DNA of 64,000 nucleotides from Arthrobacter sp. CDRTa11 (GTDB taxonomy: Bacteria; Actinomycetota; Actinomycetes; Actinomycetales; Micrococcaceae), in assembly GCF_026427775.1 (NCBI RefSeq), contig NZ_CP044532.1:4216001-4280000 (forward strand), read 5' to 3'. The notes under the pieces are model-generated. The model made no database searches. It saw only the letters and a program-made list of their open reading frames with translations, and had not been told where the DNA came from. This document shows positions 50,272 through 59,128 of this stretch, piece by piece (the first letter of the stretch is position 1; each line of letters starts with the position of its first letter). Position numbers and translations under genes: made by a program.

Positions 50272-51537
50272 GTGGGCAACGGATTCGGGGAGAAGCTCCG
50301 GGCGGAGCGACTCGAACGTGGGCTGACGCAGGCTGAACTGGGCAAGGACCTGTACTCCCCTAGTTATATTTCTCTGCTCGAGACCGGCCGGAGGGAACCC
50401 ACGGCCGAAGTGATCGAGGAACTGGCACGCAGGCTGGAGCTGGCGCCCAAGGCGCTGGAAGCCTGGAGCCAGCCCATTTCAGTCAGCGACGCCGAGTACG
50501 TCCTGGCCGGGCTCTACGCGCGGCAGGCCTGGGACCTGCGGGATTACCCGCTCGCTGCCAGCCACGCAGCCACCGCCGCGCAGATCGCCCTGGAGGGCAA
50601 GAACACCAGCGCCTGGTGGAACATGACCTACATGCAGGCTGAGTGCCTGATCAAGCAGGGCAACTGGCAGGAAGCCCAGAAGATCATGTATCACCTGCTG
50701 GAACATCCCATGGCCACGGAGTCCGTGGGACTGGGTGTACGGGCCCGCCAGATGCTCGCGGGCATCTGCCAGGGACAGGGCCAGCTGAGCACCGCCGTGG
50801 ACCATGCCCTGGAAGCCGTGAAGCTCTGCGCCCAGCTGCCCAAGGGCTCCACCCTCATCATCGGCGCCCACCGCGCACTGATTGGCGCCCTCGCGGAAAG
50901 CGGCCGGCTGGACGAGGCGTGGAAGTACTGCCAGGCCATGAACGACCATGTGGATGAGCACTCGATGTCCCAGCTCGCCGGCGAAGTGGCCTGGGTCATC
51001 GGCAACGTGGCCTTTATGCGCCATGACTACCCGGAAGGCATCAAGTACCACGAGCGTGCCGCCAAGATGCTCTCCCCCGCCAACGACATCGAACTCTGGG
51101 CCCGCTTCAACAAGGCTTCTGCGGCCGTCCGGCTGTCCTCCGGGATTGTGGAGCCGGAAACACTCTCCTCCATCGAACGCGCCGAATTAGCGCTGTCCAT
51201 TGTGGGCGGGAACAAGACAGACCAACTCGAAGTGGCCTTCATCCGCGCGCGCTGGCTCTACCTCACAGGCGACATCGTGGCCGCCGTGGAAAAGCTGCGC
51301 GAAATCCACGCCGAACGCTCCGCTCTGGCCAAACACACGGCCGGGGAGGTTTCCCTTTTGCTCGGGAAGTCCCTCAAGGCCGCGGGCGAATCAGAGGAGG
51401 CCCTAGTGTACCTGGAGGAGGCGCAAAAGGCCTTCAGCGCCGCAGGTGCCCAGGACCGCGTCCAACAGGCATTGGACGCCGTCCTGGAGATCAAGCTGGC
51501 CCAGCAGCGCGCCGCCAAAGCCGCCAAGGCCAGCTAG
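50272..51537 (+). CDS. HTH regulator with C-terminal TPR-like repeats
   Basis: 421-residue cytosolic regulator. Residues 6-62 are an XRE-type helix-turn-helix (EKLRAERLERGLTQAELGKD, then YSPSYISLLETGRREPTAEV). Residues 70-421 are all helical with tetratricopeptide-like units (AWDLRDYPLAASHAATAAQIA, AECLIKQGNWQEAQKIMYHLL, LLGKSLKAAGESEEALVYLEEA). HTH plus TPR without a membrane segment is the layout of peptide-sensing RRNPP regulators (PlcR, NprR, Rgg), although many actinobacterial HTH-TPR proteins have no known ligand. GTG 50272 follows AAGGAGGA. It is divergent from the secreted peptide gene, 132 bp apart, and convergent with purC. Confidence 0.88.
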   Translation: MGNGFGEKLRAERLERGLTQAELGKDLYSPSYISLLETGRREPTAEVIEELARRLELAPKALEAWSQPISVSDAEYVLAGLYARQAWDLRDYPLAASHAATAAQIALEGKNTSAWWNMTYMQAECLIKQGNWQEAQKIMYHLLEHPMATESVGLGVRARQMLAGICQGQGQLSTAVDHALEAVKLCAQLPKGSTLIIGAHRALIGALAESGRLDEAWKYCQAMNDHVDEHSMSQLAGEVAWVIGNVAFMRHDYPEGIKYHERAAKMLSPANDIELWARFNKASAAVRLSSGIVEPETLSSIERAELALSIVGGNKTDQLEVAFIRARWLYLTGDIVAAVEKLREIHAERSALAKHTAGEVSLLLGKSLKAAGESEEALVYLEEAQKAFSAAGAQDRVQQALDAVLEIKLAQQRAAKAAKAS

Positions 51538-51543
51538 CGCAGC

Positions 51544-52497
51544 CTAGGAGAACGTTTTACCGGTGAGCTTTTCGTAGGCCTCCACATACCGGCTGCGCGT
51601 CCGGCCGATAACGTCCTCAGGCAGCGCCGGCGGAGGCGTGTCCGATTTCCTGTCCCAGCCGGATTCGGCTGAGGTCAGCCAGTCCCGGACGTACTGCTTG
51701 TCGTAGGACGGCTGCGCCTGGCCCGGCTGATACGTGGCCGCATCCCAGAAACGGGAGGAATCCGGGGTGAGCACCTCATCGCCCAGCGTGATCCCGCCGG
51801 ATACGGCGTCGTAGCCGAACTCCACTTTGGTGTCAGCGAGGATGATGCCTCGCTCCTGGGCGATCTTTTCTGCGGTGGTGTAGATCTTGAGGGTCAGTTC
51901 GCTCAGGCGTGCTGCAATGTCGTCCCCCACCATGGCCACCACGTCGTCGTAGGTGATGTTCTCGTCATGCTCGCCCACCTCAGCCTTCGCGGAGGGAGTG
52001 AAAATTGCCTTGTCCAGACGGGAACCGTCCACCAGGCCCGGCGGAAGCGGGATCTCGCAGACAGTACCGGACGCGTTGTACTCCAGCAGCCCGGAGCCGG
52101 TGAGGTAGCCGCGGGCGATGCACTCCACCGGGAACATGTCCAGCTTCTTGCAGATCATGGCCCGGCCCTCCACCTCGGCGGGGACCCCGCCTTCCACCGT
52201 GGAGGCAAGCACGTGATGAACCACGTCCAGCTGGTCAAACCACCAGAGGCTCAGCTGGGTGAGGATGCGCCCCTTGTCGGGGATTTCGCTGGCCAGGACG
52301 TGATCAAACGCGCTGATGCGGTCGCTTGCCACCACCAACACACAGTCCTGCCCCACCTGCTGGCGGATGGATTCGTCCACCGGCTCGTACAGGTCCCGGA
52401 CTTTGCCGGAGTAGACGTGCTGCCATCCCGGCAGGTCCAAGGTCTTCGTGTGCAGGCCGGCTTTGGCGGCGTTGCCGGTTTCGTAATTTTCAGTCAT
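51544..52497 (-). CDS. purC: SAICAR synthase
   Basis: 317-residue phosphoribosylaminoimidazole-succinocarboxamide synthase; joins CAIR and aspartate with ATP in purine synthesis. Signature features: KVRDLYE near the N-terminus, FDHVLASEIPDKGRILTQLS, VECIARGYLTGSG, the kinase-like ADTKVEFGYD and LTPDSSRFWDAATY. Length is typical of the long actinobacterial/fungal form. It starts 1 bp after the purD stop on the same strand and is convergent with the HTH-TPR regulator (6 bp apart). Confidence 0.97.
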   Translation of the reverse strand: MTENYETGNAAKAGLHTKTLDLPGWQHVYSGKVRDLYEPVDESIRQQVGQDCVLVVASDRISAFDHVLASEIPDKGRILTQLSLWWFDQLDVVHHVLASTVEGGVPAEVEGRAMICKKLDMFPVECIARGYLTGSGLLEYNASGTVCEIPLPPGLVDGSRLDKAIFTPSAKAEVGEHDENITYDDVVAMVGDDIAARLSELTLKIYTTAEKIAQERGIILADTKVEFGYDAVSGGITLGDEVLTPDSSRFWDAATYQPGQAQPSYDKQYVRDWLTSAESGWDRKSDTPPPALPEDVIGRTRSRYVEAYEKLTGKTFS

Positions 52498-52498
52498 G

Positions 52499-53812
52499 CT
52501 ATGCCTTTGTCTTTGTCACGGGCAGTGACCCGGTTGCACTGGCTACCTTGATCTCGCCACGGGCGGCCTTGCCGCCGATGTCCGTCCGGAACTGGGAGCC
52601 TTCCAGCTGAACCAGTTCCACGCCGTCGTACGCCTTTTCACGAGCCTCCACGAGGTCGCTGCCGAGCGCAACCACGGCGAGCACCCGGCCGCCGGCCGAG
52701 ACCACCTTGCCTTGCTCGTCCAGCGAGGTGCCCGCGTGGATCACGTGGACGCCCTCGAGTTCGTCAATTTTCTTCAGCCCGCGGATCCGGTCACCGGTGC
52801 GCGGGGTGTCCGGGTAATTTTCGGACGCGACGACGACGGCGACAGCGGTCTCCTTGGACCAGCGCAGCTCTTCCGCCTGGTCCAGTTCCCCTTTGGCGGC
52901 CGCCAACAGCAGCGCACCGAGCGGCGTCTTGAGGCGGGCCAGCACGGCCTGCGTTTCCGGATCGCCGAAGCGGACGTTGAACTCGATCACACGGGTTCCG
53001 CGGGAGGTCAGGGCCAGGCCAACGAACAGCACGCCTACAAAGGGAGTGCCACGGCGGGCCATCTCGTTGACGGTGGGCTGCGCCACGCGGTCAATGACCT
53101 CCTGGACCAGGCCTTCAGGCGCCCACTCCAGTGGAGTGTAGGCACCCATTCCGCCGGTGTTGGGGCCTTCATCGTTGTCAAAGATGCGCTTGAAGTCCTG
53201 AGCCGGGGACAGAGCCACGGTGTTGCGGCCATCGCAGAGGACAAAGATGGAAACTTCCGGACCGTCCAGGAATTCCTCAATCACCACGGTGCCGCCGGCA
53301 TCGAAGCATGCCTGTGCATGGGCGAGGGCCTCATCACGGTTGTTGGTGACCACCACGCCCTTGCCTGCGGCCAGGCCGTCGTCCTTCACCACATAGGGTG
53401 CGCCGAAGGTATCCAGCGCCGACTCTGCTTCCTCAGCGTTGGCCGCCACCATTGCCATGGCCGTGGGCACGCCGGCTTCCGCCATGACTTCTTTGGCAAA
53501 CGCTTTGGAGGCCTCCAGCTGGGCGGCTGCCTTGCTGGGCCCGAACACCGGGATGCCGGCTTCCCGGACTGCGTCCGCCACGCCTGCGGCGAGCGGGGCC
53601 TCGGGGCCAACCACCACAAGGTCTACCGCGAGCTTGGTGGCAAGGGCGGCCACGGCCTCCGGATCATTGCCGTTGATGTTGTAGGTAGGGACCAGCTTGC
53701 TGATGCCGGCATTGCCGGGAGCTGAGTGGACCTCGGATACGTTGGGGTCGGCGAGCAGGGAGCGGACAATGGCGTGTTCGCGGCCTCCGGGGCCGATGAC
53801 GAGTACCTTCAC
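52499..53812 (-). CDS. purD: GAR synthetase
   Basis: 437-residue phosphoribosylamine-glycine ligase, an ATP-grasp enzyme that adds glycine to phosphoribosylamine. It begins [22 protein letters not shown] 53812 preceded by TTGGAG is the start, since longer readings run into the divergent molybdoenzyme gene. ATP-grasp core [32 protein letters not shown], and the metal-binding [12 protein letters not shown] are all present. Operon with purC. Confidence 0.97.
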   Translation of the reverse strand: MKVLVIGPGGREHAIVRSLLADPNVSEVHSAPGNAGISKLVPTYNINGNDPEAVAALATKLAVDLVVVGPEAPLAAGVADAVREAGIPVFGPSKAAAQLEASKAFAKEVMAEAGVPTAMAMVAANAEEAESALDTFGAPYVVKDDGLAAGKGVVVTNNRDEALAHAQACFDAGGTVVIEEFLDGPEVSIFVLCDGRNTVALSPAQDFKRIFDNDEGPNTGGMGAYTPLEWAPEGLVQEVIDRVAQPTVNEMARRGTPFVGVLFVGLALTSRGTRVIEFNVRFGDPETQAVLARLKTPLGALLLAAAKGELDQAEELRWSKETAVAVVVASENYPDTPRTGDRIRGLKKIDELEGVHVIHAGTSLDEQGKVVSAGGRVLAVVALGSDLVEAREKAYDGVELVQLEGSQFRTDIGGKAARGEIKVASATGSLPVTKTKA

Positions 53813-53903
53813 AGTCTCCAAGCGTACTTTGCCCACCCGGCTGGCTCCTAAGCTGCCTCCCTGCTGAAGCAATCCCCGCTGCCGTCCGTTACGAACCAGA
53901 GGC

Positions 53904-55481
53904 ATGATCAAGCTCCTGAACTGGCTCAAGGGCCCCCCAACGCTGGCCGCCCTGGCCGGCGTGGTGGCTGCCGCCGTCGTCCTGTCCGTAGCGGAGCTGA
54001 TCGGGGCGTTCTTTACGGCGCGGGCAACACCCGTCATTGCGCTCGGCTCCACGTTCATCGATTTCACCCCGCCGTGGATGAAGGACTTTGCCATCGCAAC
54101 GTTCGGCACCAACGACAAGGCTGCGCTGTTTGTGGGCATGGGCCTGACCATTTTCCTGCTGGCCTGCGTGCTGGGCGTGGTGGCCTACCGCCGGTGGGTG
54201 CTCGGCGTGGCGGGAGTGCTGCTGATGGGCTCCATGATGGTGGCGAGCGTTGTGACCCGGGCAAGCGTGAGGCCGCTGGATGCCATCCCCACCCTGGCAG
54301 GCACCGTGGCCGGACTGGTGGTGCTGCGCCTGCTGGTTGCGCCGCTCTGGCGGCTGAAGGCGTGGCCGGATGCGCCGGCGGACACCGGCGCAAAGGAGCC
54401 TGAGCGGCCGGCCAGCAGCCGCCGCGGCTTTTTCGCGGCCGCCGGCATCACGGCGGCAGCCGCCGGGGTGGCGGCAGTTGGCGGCCGGCTCCTGGGTGCT
54501 GCCCGCAGCAACATTAACCAGGCCCGGGGAGCCCTGCAGCTTCCTGCGCCGGTCAAGGCTGCGGCCGCCGTTCCAGCCGGGGTGCAGTCAGCCGCGCCCG
54601 GCGTCACCCCCTGGGTTACTCCCAACAGCGACTTCTACCGGATCGACACTGCACTGAGCGTGCCCGAGATCAACGCCGATGACTGGGAACTGCGGGTCCA
54701 TGGACTCGTGGAGGAGGAAATCCGCCTCACCTTTCAGGACCTGCTCGACGCCGATCTCATCGAATCGCACATCACCCTCACCTGCGTCTCCAACCCGGTG
54801 GGCGGGAACCTTGCCGGGAACGCCACCTGGCTGGGCCTGCCCATCCGTGAGGTCCTCCGGCGCGCCCGCCCGAAGGACGGCGCGGACATGGTGCTGTCGA
54901 CGTCGGTTGACGGCTTCAGCGCCTCCACGCCTTTGGAGGTCCTCCAGGATGACCGGGATGCCATCCTGGCCATCGGCATGAACGGCGAAGCACTGCCGCT
55001 GGAACACGGCTACCCGGTGCGGATGGTGGTGCCCGGGCTGTACGGCTTCGTCTCTGCCACCAAATGGGTGGTGGACCTGGAGGTGACGCGCTTTCAAGAC
55101 AGCAAGGCCTACTGGACCCAGCGCGGCTGGTCGGAGCGCGGCCCCATCAAGACAATGGCGCGGGTGGAGGTTCCCAAGTCCTTCGCCAAGGTACCCGCCG
55201 GCCGCATGGCCATCGGCGGGACGGCCTGGGCCCAGACCCGCGGCATCACCAAGGTGGAAGTCCAGATCGACAACACCGACTGGGCCGAGGCAACACTGTC
55301 CACGGAGGCGTCCCTGGTCACGTGGCGGCAATGGTCCTTCGAGTGGGACGCCACGCCCGGACCGCACTACATCAAGGTCCGGGCAACGGACGGGACCGGC
55401 GAGGTACAGACGGACCAGCGCGCTGATCCTGTCCCGGACGGCGCCTCCGGCTGGCAGTCGGTCATGGTCACCGTGGAGTAG
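53904..55481 (+). CDS. membrane-anchored sulfite-oxidase-type molybdoenzyme
   Basis: 525 residues. An N-terminal domain with about four transmembrane helices (1-160) is followed by SSRRGFFAAAGITAAAAGVAA, which resembles a twin-arginine-like segment although internal, then the sulfite oxidase/YedY molybdopterin domain (230-410) with the molybdenum-ligand Cys294 in ITLTCVSNPVGG, and a C-terminal Ig-like Mo-co dimerisation domain (430-525, VEVQIDNTDWAEATLS). It probably faces outside and acts on sulfur or reactive-oxygen products such as methionine sulfoxide; electron acceptor unknown. Divergent from purD. The window also has a MobA-like protein and a xanthine-dehydrogenase-type enzyme, all molybdenum dependent. 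Confidence 0.88.
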   Translation: MIKLLNWLKGPPTLAALAGVVAAAVVLSVAELIGAFFTARATPVIALGSTFIDFTPPWMKDFAIATFGTNDKAALFVGMGLTIFLLACVLGVVAYRRWVLGVAGVLLMGSMMVASVVTRASVRPLDAIPTLAGTVAGLVVLRLLVAPLWRLKAWPDAPADTGAKEPERPASSRRGFFAAAGITAAAAGVAAVGGRLLGAARSNINQARGALQLPAPVKAAAAVPAGVQSAAPGVTPWVTPNSDFYRIDTALSVPEINADDWELRVHGLVEEEIRLTFQDLLDADLIESHITLTCVSNPVGGNLAGNATWLGLPIREVLRRARPKDGADMVLSTSVDGFSASTPLEVLQDDRDAILAIGMNGEALPLEHGYPVRMVVPGLYGFVSATKWVVDLEVTRFQDSKAYWTQRGWSERGPIKTMARVEVPKSFAKVPAGRMAIGGTAWAQTRGITKVEVQIDNTDWAEATLSTEASLVTWRQWSFEWDATPGPHYIKVRATDGTGEVQTDQRADPVPDGASGWQSVMVTVE

Positions 55482-55517
55482 CCCGGCATTCCGGATAGCG
55501 GCCCCTAGACTGGCAGT

Positions 55518-56534
55518 ATGCCCCACAACCCCCATGCCACCTTTACCGTGGACTCCGCCGTCGAACTTGCCGTTGTTGAACGCAGCGGCTTTGTGGAGTC
55601 CCGGCACATCGGCTCCGCGGTGGTGCTGGCAGCCGACGGGTCCGTGGTGACCGAACTTGGCGACATCACCACGCCCATCTACGCCCGGTCCACACTCAAA
55701 CCGCTGCAGGCGCTGGCTGCCATGCAGTCAGGCGTGCCGCTGCGCGGCGCCCAGGTGGCGCTTGCCTGCGCCAGCCACGTGGGATCCCTGGACCACATGG
55801 ATGTGGTGGAGGGCATGCTCAAGGCGGCAGGGGTCAGCGAGGATCAGCTCCAGTGCCCCGACGCCTGGCCGCACGACGAGACGGCCCGGGACTGGCTGGT
55901 CCGTTCCGGGCGCGGCAAATCCAAGCTGGCCTACAACTGCTCCGGGAAGCATGCCGCGTTCCTCTGGGCCTGTACCGAAAACGGCTGGGACACCCACAGC
56001 TACCTGGAGCCGAACCACCCGTTGCAGCAGCGCATCCGCAGCGTGATCGAGGAGTACGCCGGCGAACCGATCGCGCATCTGGGAATCGATGGCTGCGGCG
56101 CCCCCGTAGCGGCCATCTCACTCCTGGGTCTGGCCCGTGCGTTTTCGCGGCTGGCCAAGGCCCCGGGGGACAAAAACGCCAGTGCCCGTGCCGCCACGAT
56201 CGCCACGTCCATGCTGGACTACCCCTGGGCTGTGCAGGGCCGCGGCGAGGCCAACACCATCGTCATGGACGAGTTGGAGGTCATCGCCAAGATCGGTGCG
56301 GAAGGCGTGCTGGCCATGGCTACTGCGCAGGGTGTGTCCGTGGCCGTGAAGATGCTGGACGGCAACCTCCGCGCCACCTCGTTGGTGGGCCTGACGCTGC
56401 TCGCGGCTGCCGGTGCCGTAGACATCCCCGGAGTCTCCAGCGTCCTGGAGAAAGTAGTGGAACCCGTGCTGGGCGGCGGCCGCCCGGTCGGCAAGATCCG
56501 GCTGGGACCTGCCGTCTCGGCACTCCTCGACTGA
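55518..56534 (+). CDS. asparaginase, Rhizobium etli (thermolabile II) family
   Basis: 338-residue amidohydrolase of the family represented by ReAV, unrelated to E. coli-type asparaginases. SxxK pair in RSTLKPLQALAAM (about 58), zinc/active-site cluster CxxK in YNCSGKHAAFLW and Cys in GIDGCGAPV. It converts asparagine to aspartate and ammonia in the cytosol. It lies 36 bp downstream of the molybdoenzyme gene and 42 bp upstream of the sterol-carrier-like gene, both on the same strand. Confidence 0.9.
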   Translation: MPHNPHATFTVDSAVELAVVERSGFVESRHIGSAVVLAADGSVVTELGDITTPIYARSTLKPLQALAAMQSGVPLRGAQVALACASHVGSLDHMDVVEGMLKAAGVSEDQLQCPDAWPHDETARDWLVRSGRGKSKLAYNCSGKHAAFLWACTENGWDTHSYLEPNHPLQQRIRSVIEEYAGEPIAHLGIDGCGAPVAAISLLGLARAFSRLAKAPGDKNASARAATIATSMLDYPWAVQGRGEANTIVMDELEVIAKIGAEGVLAMATAQGVSVAVKMLDGNLRATSLVGLTLLAAAGAVDIPGVSSVLEKVVEPVLGGGRPVGKIRLGPAVSALLD

Positions 56535-56576
56535 TCCCGTTCCAGACCCCAATCCCCATCCCAGGAGGCCGGCCGC

Positions 56577-56954
56577 ATGGCTGTAGCGCGCCGTCGTATT
56601 GACGTTGAAGAAGGCAGGGCAGCGCTGGCTGCCTGGCAGGATGCTGCCGCCACGCCGTCGGACGTTTCCGTCCCGCGTACCGTGACCGCAACCGCCGTCC
56701 GATACACGCTGGAGGAGGTCACCGCCCGGGCGCCGGGCAACTCTGTGGAGGTGCGGGTGCCGCCGTTCGGCGTCACCCAGTGCGTGGAGGGGCCCCGCCA
56801 CACCCGGGGTACGCCGCCCAACGTTATTGAGTGCGACGCCGCCACCTGGCTTGCGATGGTGACCGGCCAGTTGACGTGGGCAGACGCCGTGGAGGCCGGC
56901 CGGGTTGCGGCCTCCGGACTCCGTGCCGACCTCTCCGCCCTCCTCCCCCTCTAA
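56577..56954 (+). CDS. sterol-carrier-family (SCP2-like) protein
   Basis: 125-residue protein resembling the bacterial proteins annotated as sterol carrier family, with SCP2-like ending: VEVRVPPFGVTQCVEGPRH, then TPPNVIECDAATWLAMVTGQLTWADAVEAGRVAASG. The VIE-x-DA-TWL-x-L-x-x-G pattern is the lipid-carrier helix-strand end seen in SCP2-fold proteins. Ligand unknown. It follows asparaginase by 42 bp on the same strand; its stop is 9 bp from the convergent SDR gene. Confidence 0.8.
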   Translation: MAVARRRIDVEEGRAALAAWQDAAATPSDVSVPRTVTATAVRYTLEEVTARAPGNSVEVRVPPFGVTQCVEGPRHTRGTPPNVIECDAATWLAMVTGQLTWADAVEAGRVAASGLRADLSALLPL

Positions 56955-56963
56955 CCCCCGGGG

Positions 56964-57725
56964 CTAGCCTCGTCCGATGAACGGCATGCCTGCCGCCGTT
57001 ACCACGAGGGAGCCTACTGTGGCCGACGGCGGCATGCTTGCCATCAGCAGCACCGCCCGGGCTGCTTCCTCCACCGGAAACGTTGGTTCCACCCGCCTAC
57101 TGCCGTCAGCCTGGAGTGCGCCGGGGCCAGTTCCGATGTTGTCCATGATTTCCGTGGCCGTATTGCCGATGTCAATCTGGCCGCAGGTAATGCCAAAGCC
57201 GCGCCCGTCCAGTTCAATACTCTTGGTGAGTCCCGTTATGGCGTGCTTGGTGACGGTGTACGCCACTCGCTGCGGCCGCGGGGAATGCGCCGCGATGGAA
57301 CCGTTGTTGATGATGCACCCGCCGCCGGGGTCCTGCGTCTTCATGAGCCGGACCGCAGCTGCCGCACAAAGCATGGAGCCCGTCAGATTCACAGCCACGG
57401 TGGCCTCCCAGTCTGGAAGGGAGATCTCGTCAACGCCGCCGGCAGGTCCGAAGCTCCCGGCGTTGTTGAAGAGCACGTCCACCCTCCCCCACCGCACGCG
57501 GGTTGCCTCAAAGAGGCGCTCGACGTCGTCGGGCCGGGTGACGTCGCAGGGCACAGCCAGTGCTTGCGGATGGCCTGCTGCGGCTTCGAGCAGCTGCTGC
57601 TCCCGGCGGCCGGCAAGGGCAACGGCGTACCCTTCCGCCAGCATTAGGCGGGCAACAGCCCGGCCGATCCCCGAGCCTGCCCCGGTGACGACTGCCACCC
57701 TTGGGCCGTTCTGATTGCCGATCAT
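56964..57725 (-). CDS. short-chain dehydrogenase/reductase
   Basis: 253-residue classical SDR. NAD(P)-binding TGAGSGIGRAVA (about 15), NNAGSFG, catalytic Ser in NNGSIAAHS and Tyr-Lys in VAYTVTKHAITG (about 160). After the first strand LAGRREQQ suggests a preference for NADP. Substrate unknown. Divergent from the MobA-like gene, whose start is 134 bp away. Confidence 0.92.
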   Translation of the reverse strand: MIGNQNGPRVAVVTGAGSGIGRAVARLMLAEGYAVALAGRREQQLLEAAAGHPQALAVPCDVTRPDDVERLFEATRVRWGRVDVLFNNAGSFGPAGGVDEISLPDWEATVAVNLTGSMLCAAAAVRLMKTQDPGGGCIINNGSIAAHSPRPQRVAYTVTKHAITGLTKSIELDGRGFGITCGQIDIGNTATEIMDNIGTGPGALQADGSRRVEPTFPVEEAARAVLLMASMPPSATVGSLVVTAAGMPFIGRG

Positions 57726-57859
57726 CCATACTCCTCTGTACCGGTCCCAAGCCTTGCCGAAAAGATTTCAATAGGCAAGATGTAACTCTCATGATACGAA
57801 AATAAAAAGGATGAGCCCACTGCCGGGAAAGGCTGCTGGAACTCCGTTATGGTGTGCTT

Positions 57860-58474
57860 ATGGGCAACGGCAGCAGCACGCGGACAACGGGCGTCCTGCT
57901 GGCTGCCGGGGCGGGAACACGGCTCGGCATGGGACCAAAAGCCCTGCTGCCCTACCGCGGCCGGCCTCTGGTGGAGGCCATCGCCGATGCGTTGCTGGAC
58001 GGCGGCTGCCGTGAGGTGGTGGTAGTTCTCGGCGCCAGGGCCGCGGATGTCAGCACAACAGCCCACCTTGACCGCTTCCGGACGGTGGTGAACCCCGACT
58101 GGCAGTCCGGAATGGGAAGCTCCTACCTGCTGGGAGCCACGTCTGCGGATCGGGCGGACCATCTCCTGATTGCCCTGGTGGACCAGCCAGGTCTTACCAC
58201 CCGGACAGTGGGCAGGCTGTTGGCTTTCCACCGGCCCGGGCGGATCACCGCTGCTGCATATCACGACGGCGGCCCCGCAGGCGTGCTCCGCCGCGGGCAT
58301 CCGCTGCTCGTCGACGTCGCGCTCAGGGACGAAGTGGCAGAGACGGTGACGGGCGACGCCGGCGCACGCCTCTACCTTCAGGCCCACCCCGAGTTGGTGG
58401 ACGAAGTGGATTGCAGCGACCAGTCCAGCGGGGAGGATATTGACACCCCGGAGCAGCTCCACCTGTTGGGGTAG
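57860..58474 (+). CDS. MobA-like nucleotidyltransferase (molybdenum cofactor modification)
   Basis: 204 residues from ATG 57860. NTP-transferase fold with the nucleotide-binding start GVLLAAGAGTRLGMGPKALL, YRGRPLVEAIADALLDGG, and the metal-binding LIALVDQPGLTT. The family (MocA/MobA-like) attaches CMP or GMP to molybdopterin, often for xanthine-dehydrogenase-type enzymes, one of which is encoded 2 kb away on the other strand. A TATGGT hexamer lies 6 nt before the ATG, which suggests a leaderless mRNA. Stop directly abuts the convergent UDG-family stop. Confidence 0.85.
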   Translation: MGNGSSTRTTGVLLAAGAGTRLGMGPKALLPYRGRPLVEAIADALLDGGCREVVVVLGARAADVSTTAHLDRFRTVVNPDWQSGMGSSYLLGATSADRADHLLIALVDQPGLTTRTVGRLLAFHRPGRITAAAYHDGGPAGVLRRGHPLLVDVALRDEVAETVTGDAGARLYLQAHPELVDEVDCSDQSSGEDIDTPEQLHLLG

Positions 58475-59125
58475 TCATTGCGCCGCGCCGCCTAGGAGCA
58501 ACTCTTCCAGTCCCCGCTTGAACCCGGCCCGCCCGCCATGGGAGGGATGCCGCACTTTCGGCGCCACCACACCGCTCCGAAGCAGGCTGCGGTGCGCCAC
58601 GTTGCCAACGGCCACCACAGTCTCGATATGGAACAGTTCCGTCAGCGCCTGCCAGAAAGCATTTCCGAGGCTTGCTTCCGCCATCGTCGGAGTGCGGTTG
58701 GACCGGGGCCGCCCTGCCAGGTGGGTGTGAAACGGACAGGCACTCCAGAGCAGGGGAAGGAACTGCAGTTCCCCCAGCACCTCCCACATCACCGTCGCGG
58801 TTGGCTCGGATGGGACGCCTGCCGAATCCGGTGGCAGCGAATAGCCCTTTCCCTGCCCGAAGAGTCCGAAGCCGTTGGCTGGCCCCTCGAACATGGTGCG
58901 GTTGGTGAAGGGAACGCCGGTGATCCTCATGCCCCTGAATCCGGGTGCCTCGCCCAGCAGCAGAACCTTTGGCGAGCGGTCCAGCATTTCCTGCAGATAG
59001 ATTTCCAGGTTGCGTCGGCGCTGGGCGTTGGCAGGGACTGCGGTATCAAAGAAGTTGTTGCGTCCCGGCGCTGAAGGCACGGAAGAAAGCCCCTCCACAA
59101 AGGCGCTGACTGAAGGTGTACTCAC
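58475..59125 (-). CDS. uracil-DNA glycosylase superfamily protein
   Basis: 216-residue member of the UDG superfamily. Motif A VLLLGEAPGFRGMRITGVPF (about 54-73) and motif B VRHPSHGGRAG (about 190) flank the usual fold, with TLFHIETVVAVGN-type strand before motif B. The motif A residue after GEAPG (F-R-G) differs from families 4 and 5, so base specificity is uncertain. It follows the aldo/keto reductase gene by 3 bp on the same strand. Confidence 0.8.
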   Translation of the reverse strand: MSTPSVSAFVEGLSSVPSAPGRNNFFDTAVPANAQRRRNLEIYLQEMLDRSPKVLLLGEAPGFRGMRITGVPFTNRTMFEGPANGFGLFGQGKGYSLPPDSAGVPSEPTATVMWEVLGELQFLPLLWSACPFHTHLAGRPRSNRTPTMAEASLGNAFWQALTELFHIETVVAVGNVAHRSLLRSGVVAPKVRHPSHGGRAGFKRGLEELLLGGAAQ

Positions 59126-59128
59126 GCG

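Noticed and set aside
53813..54151. N-terminal extension of purD by 113 residues
   Set aside because: It would overlap the divergent molybdoenzyme gene, and GAR synthetases start at the [13 protein letters not shown] strand, reached by GTG 53812.
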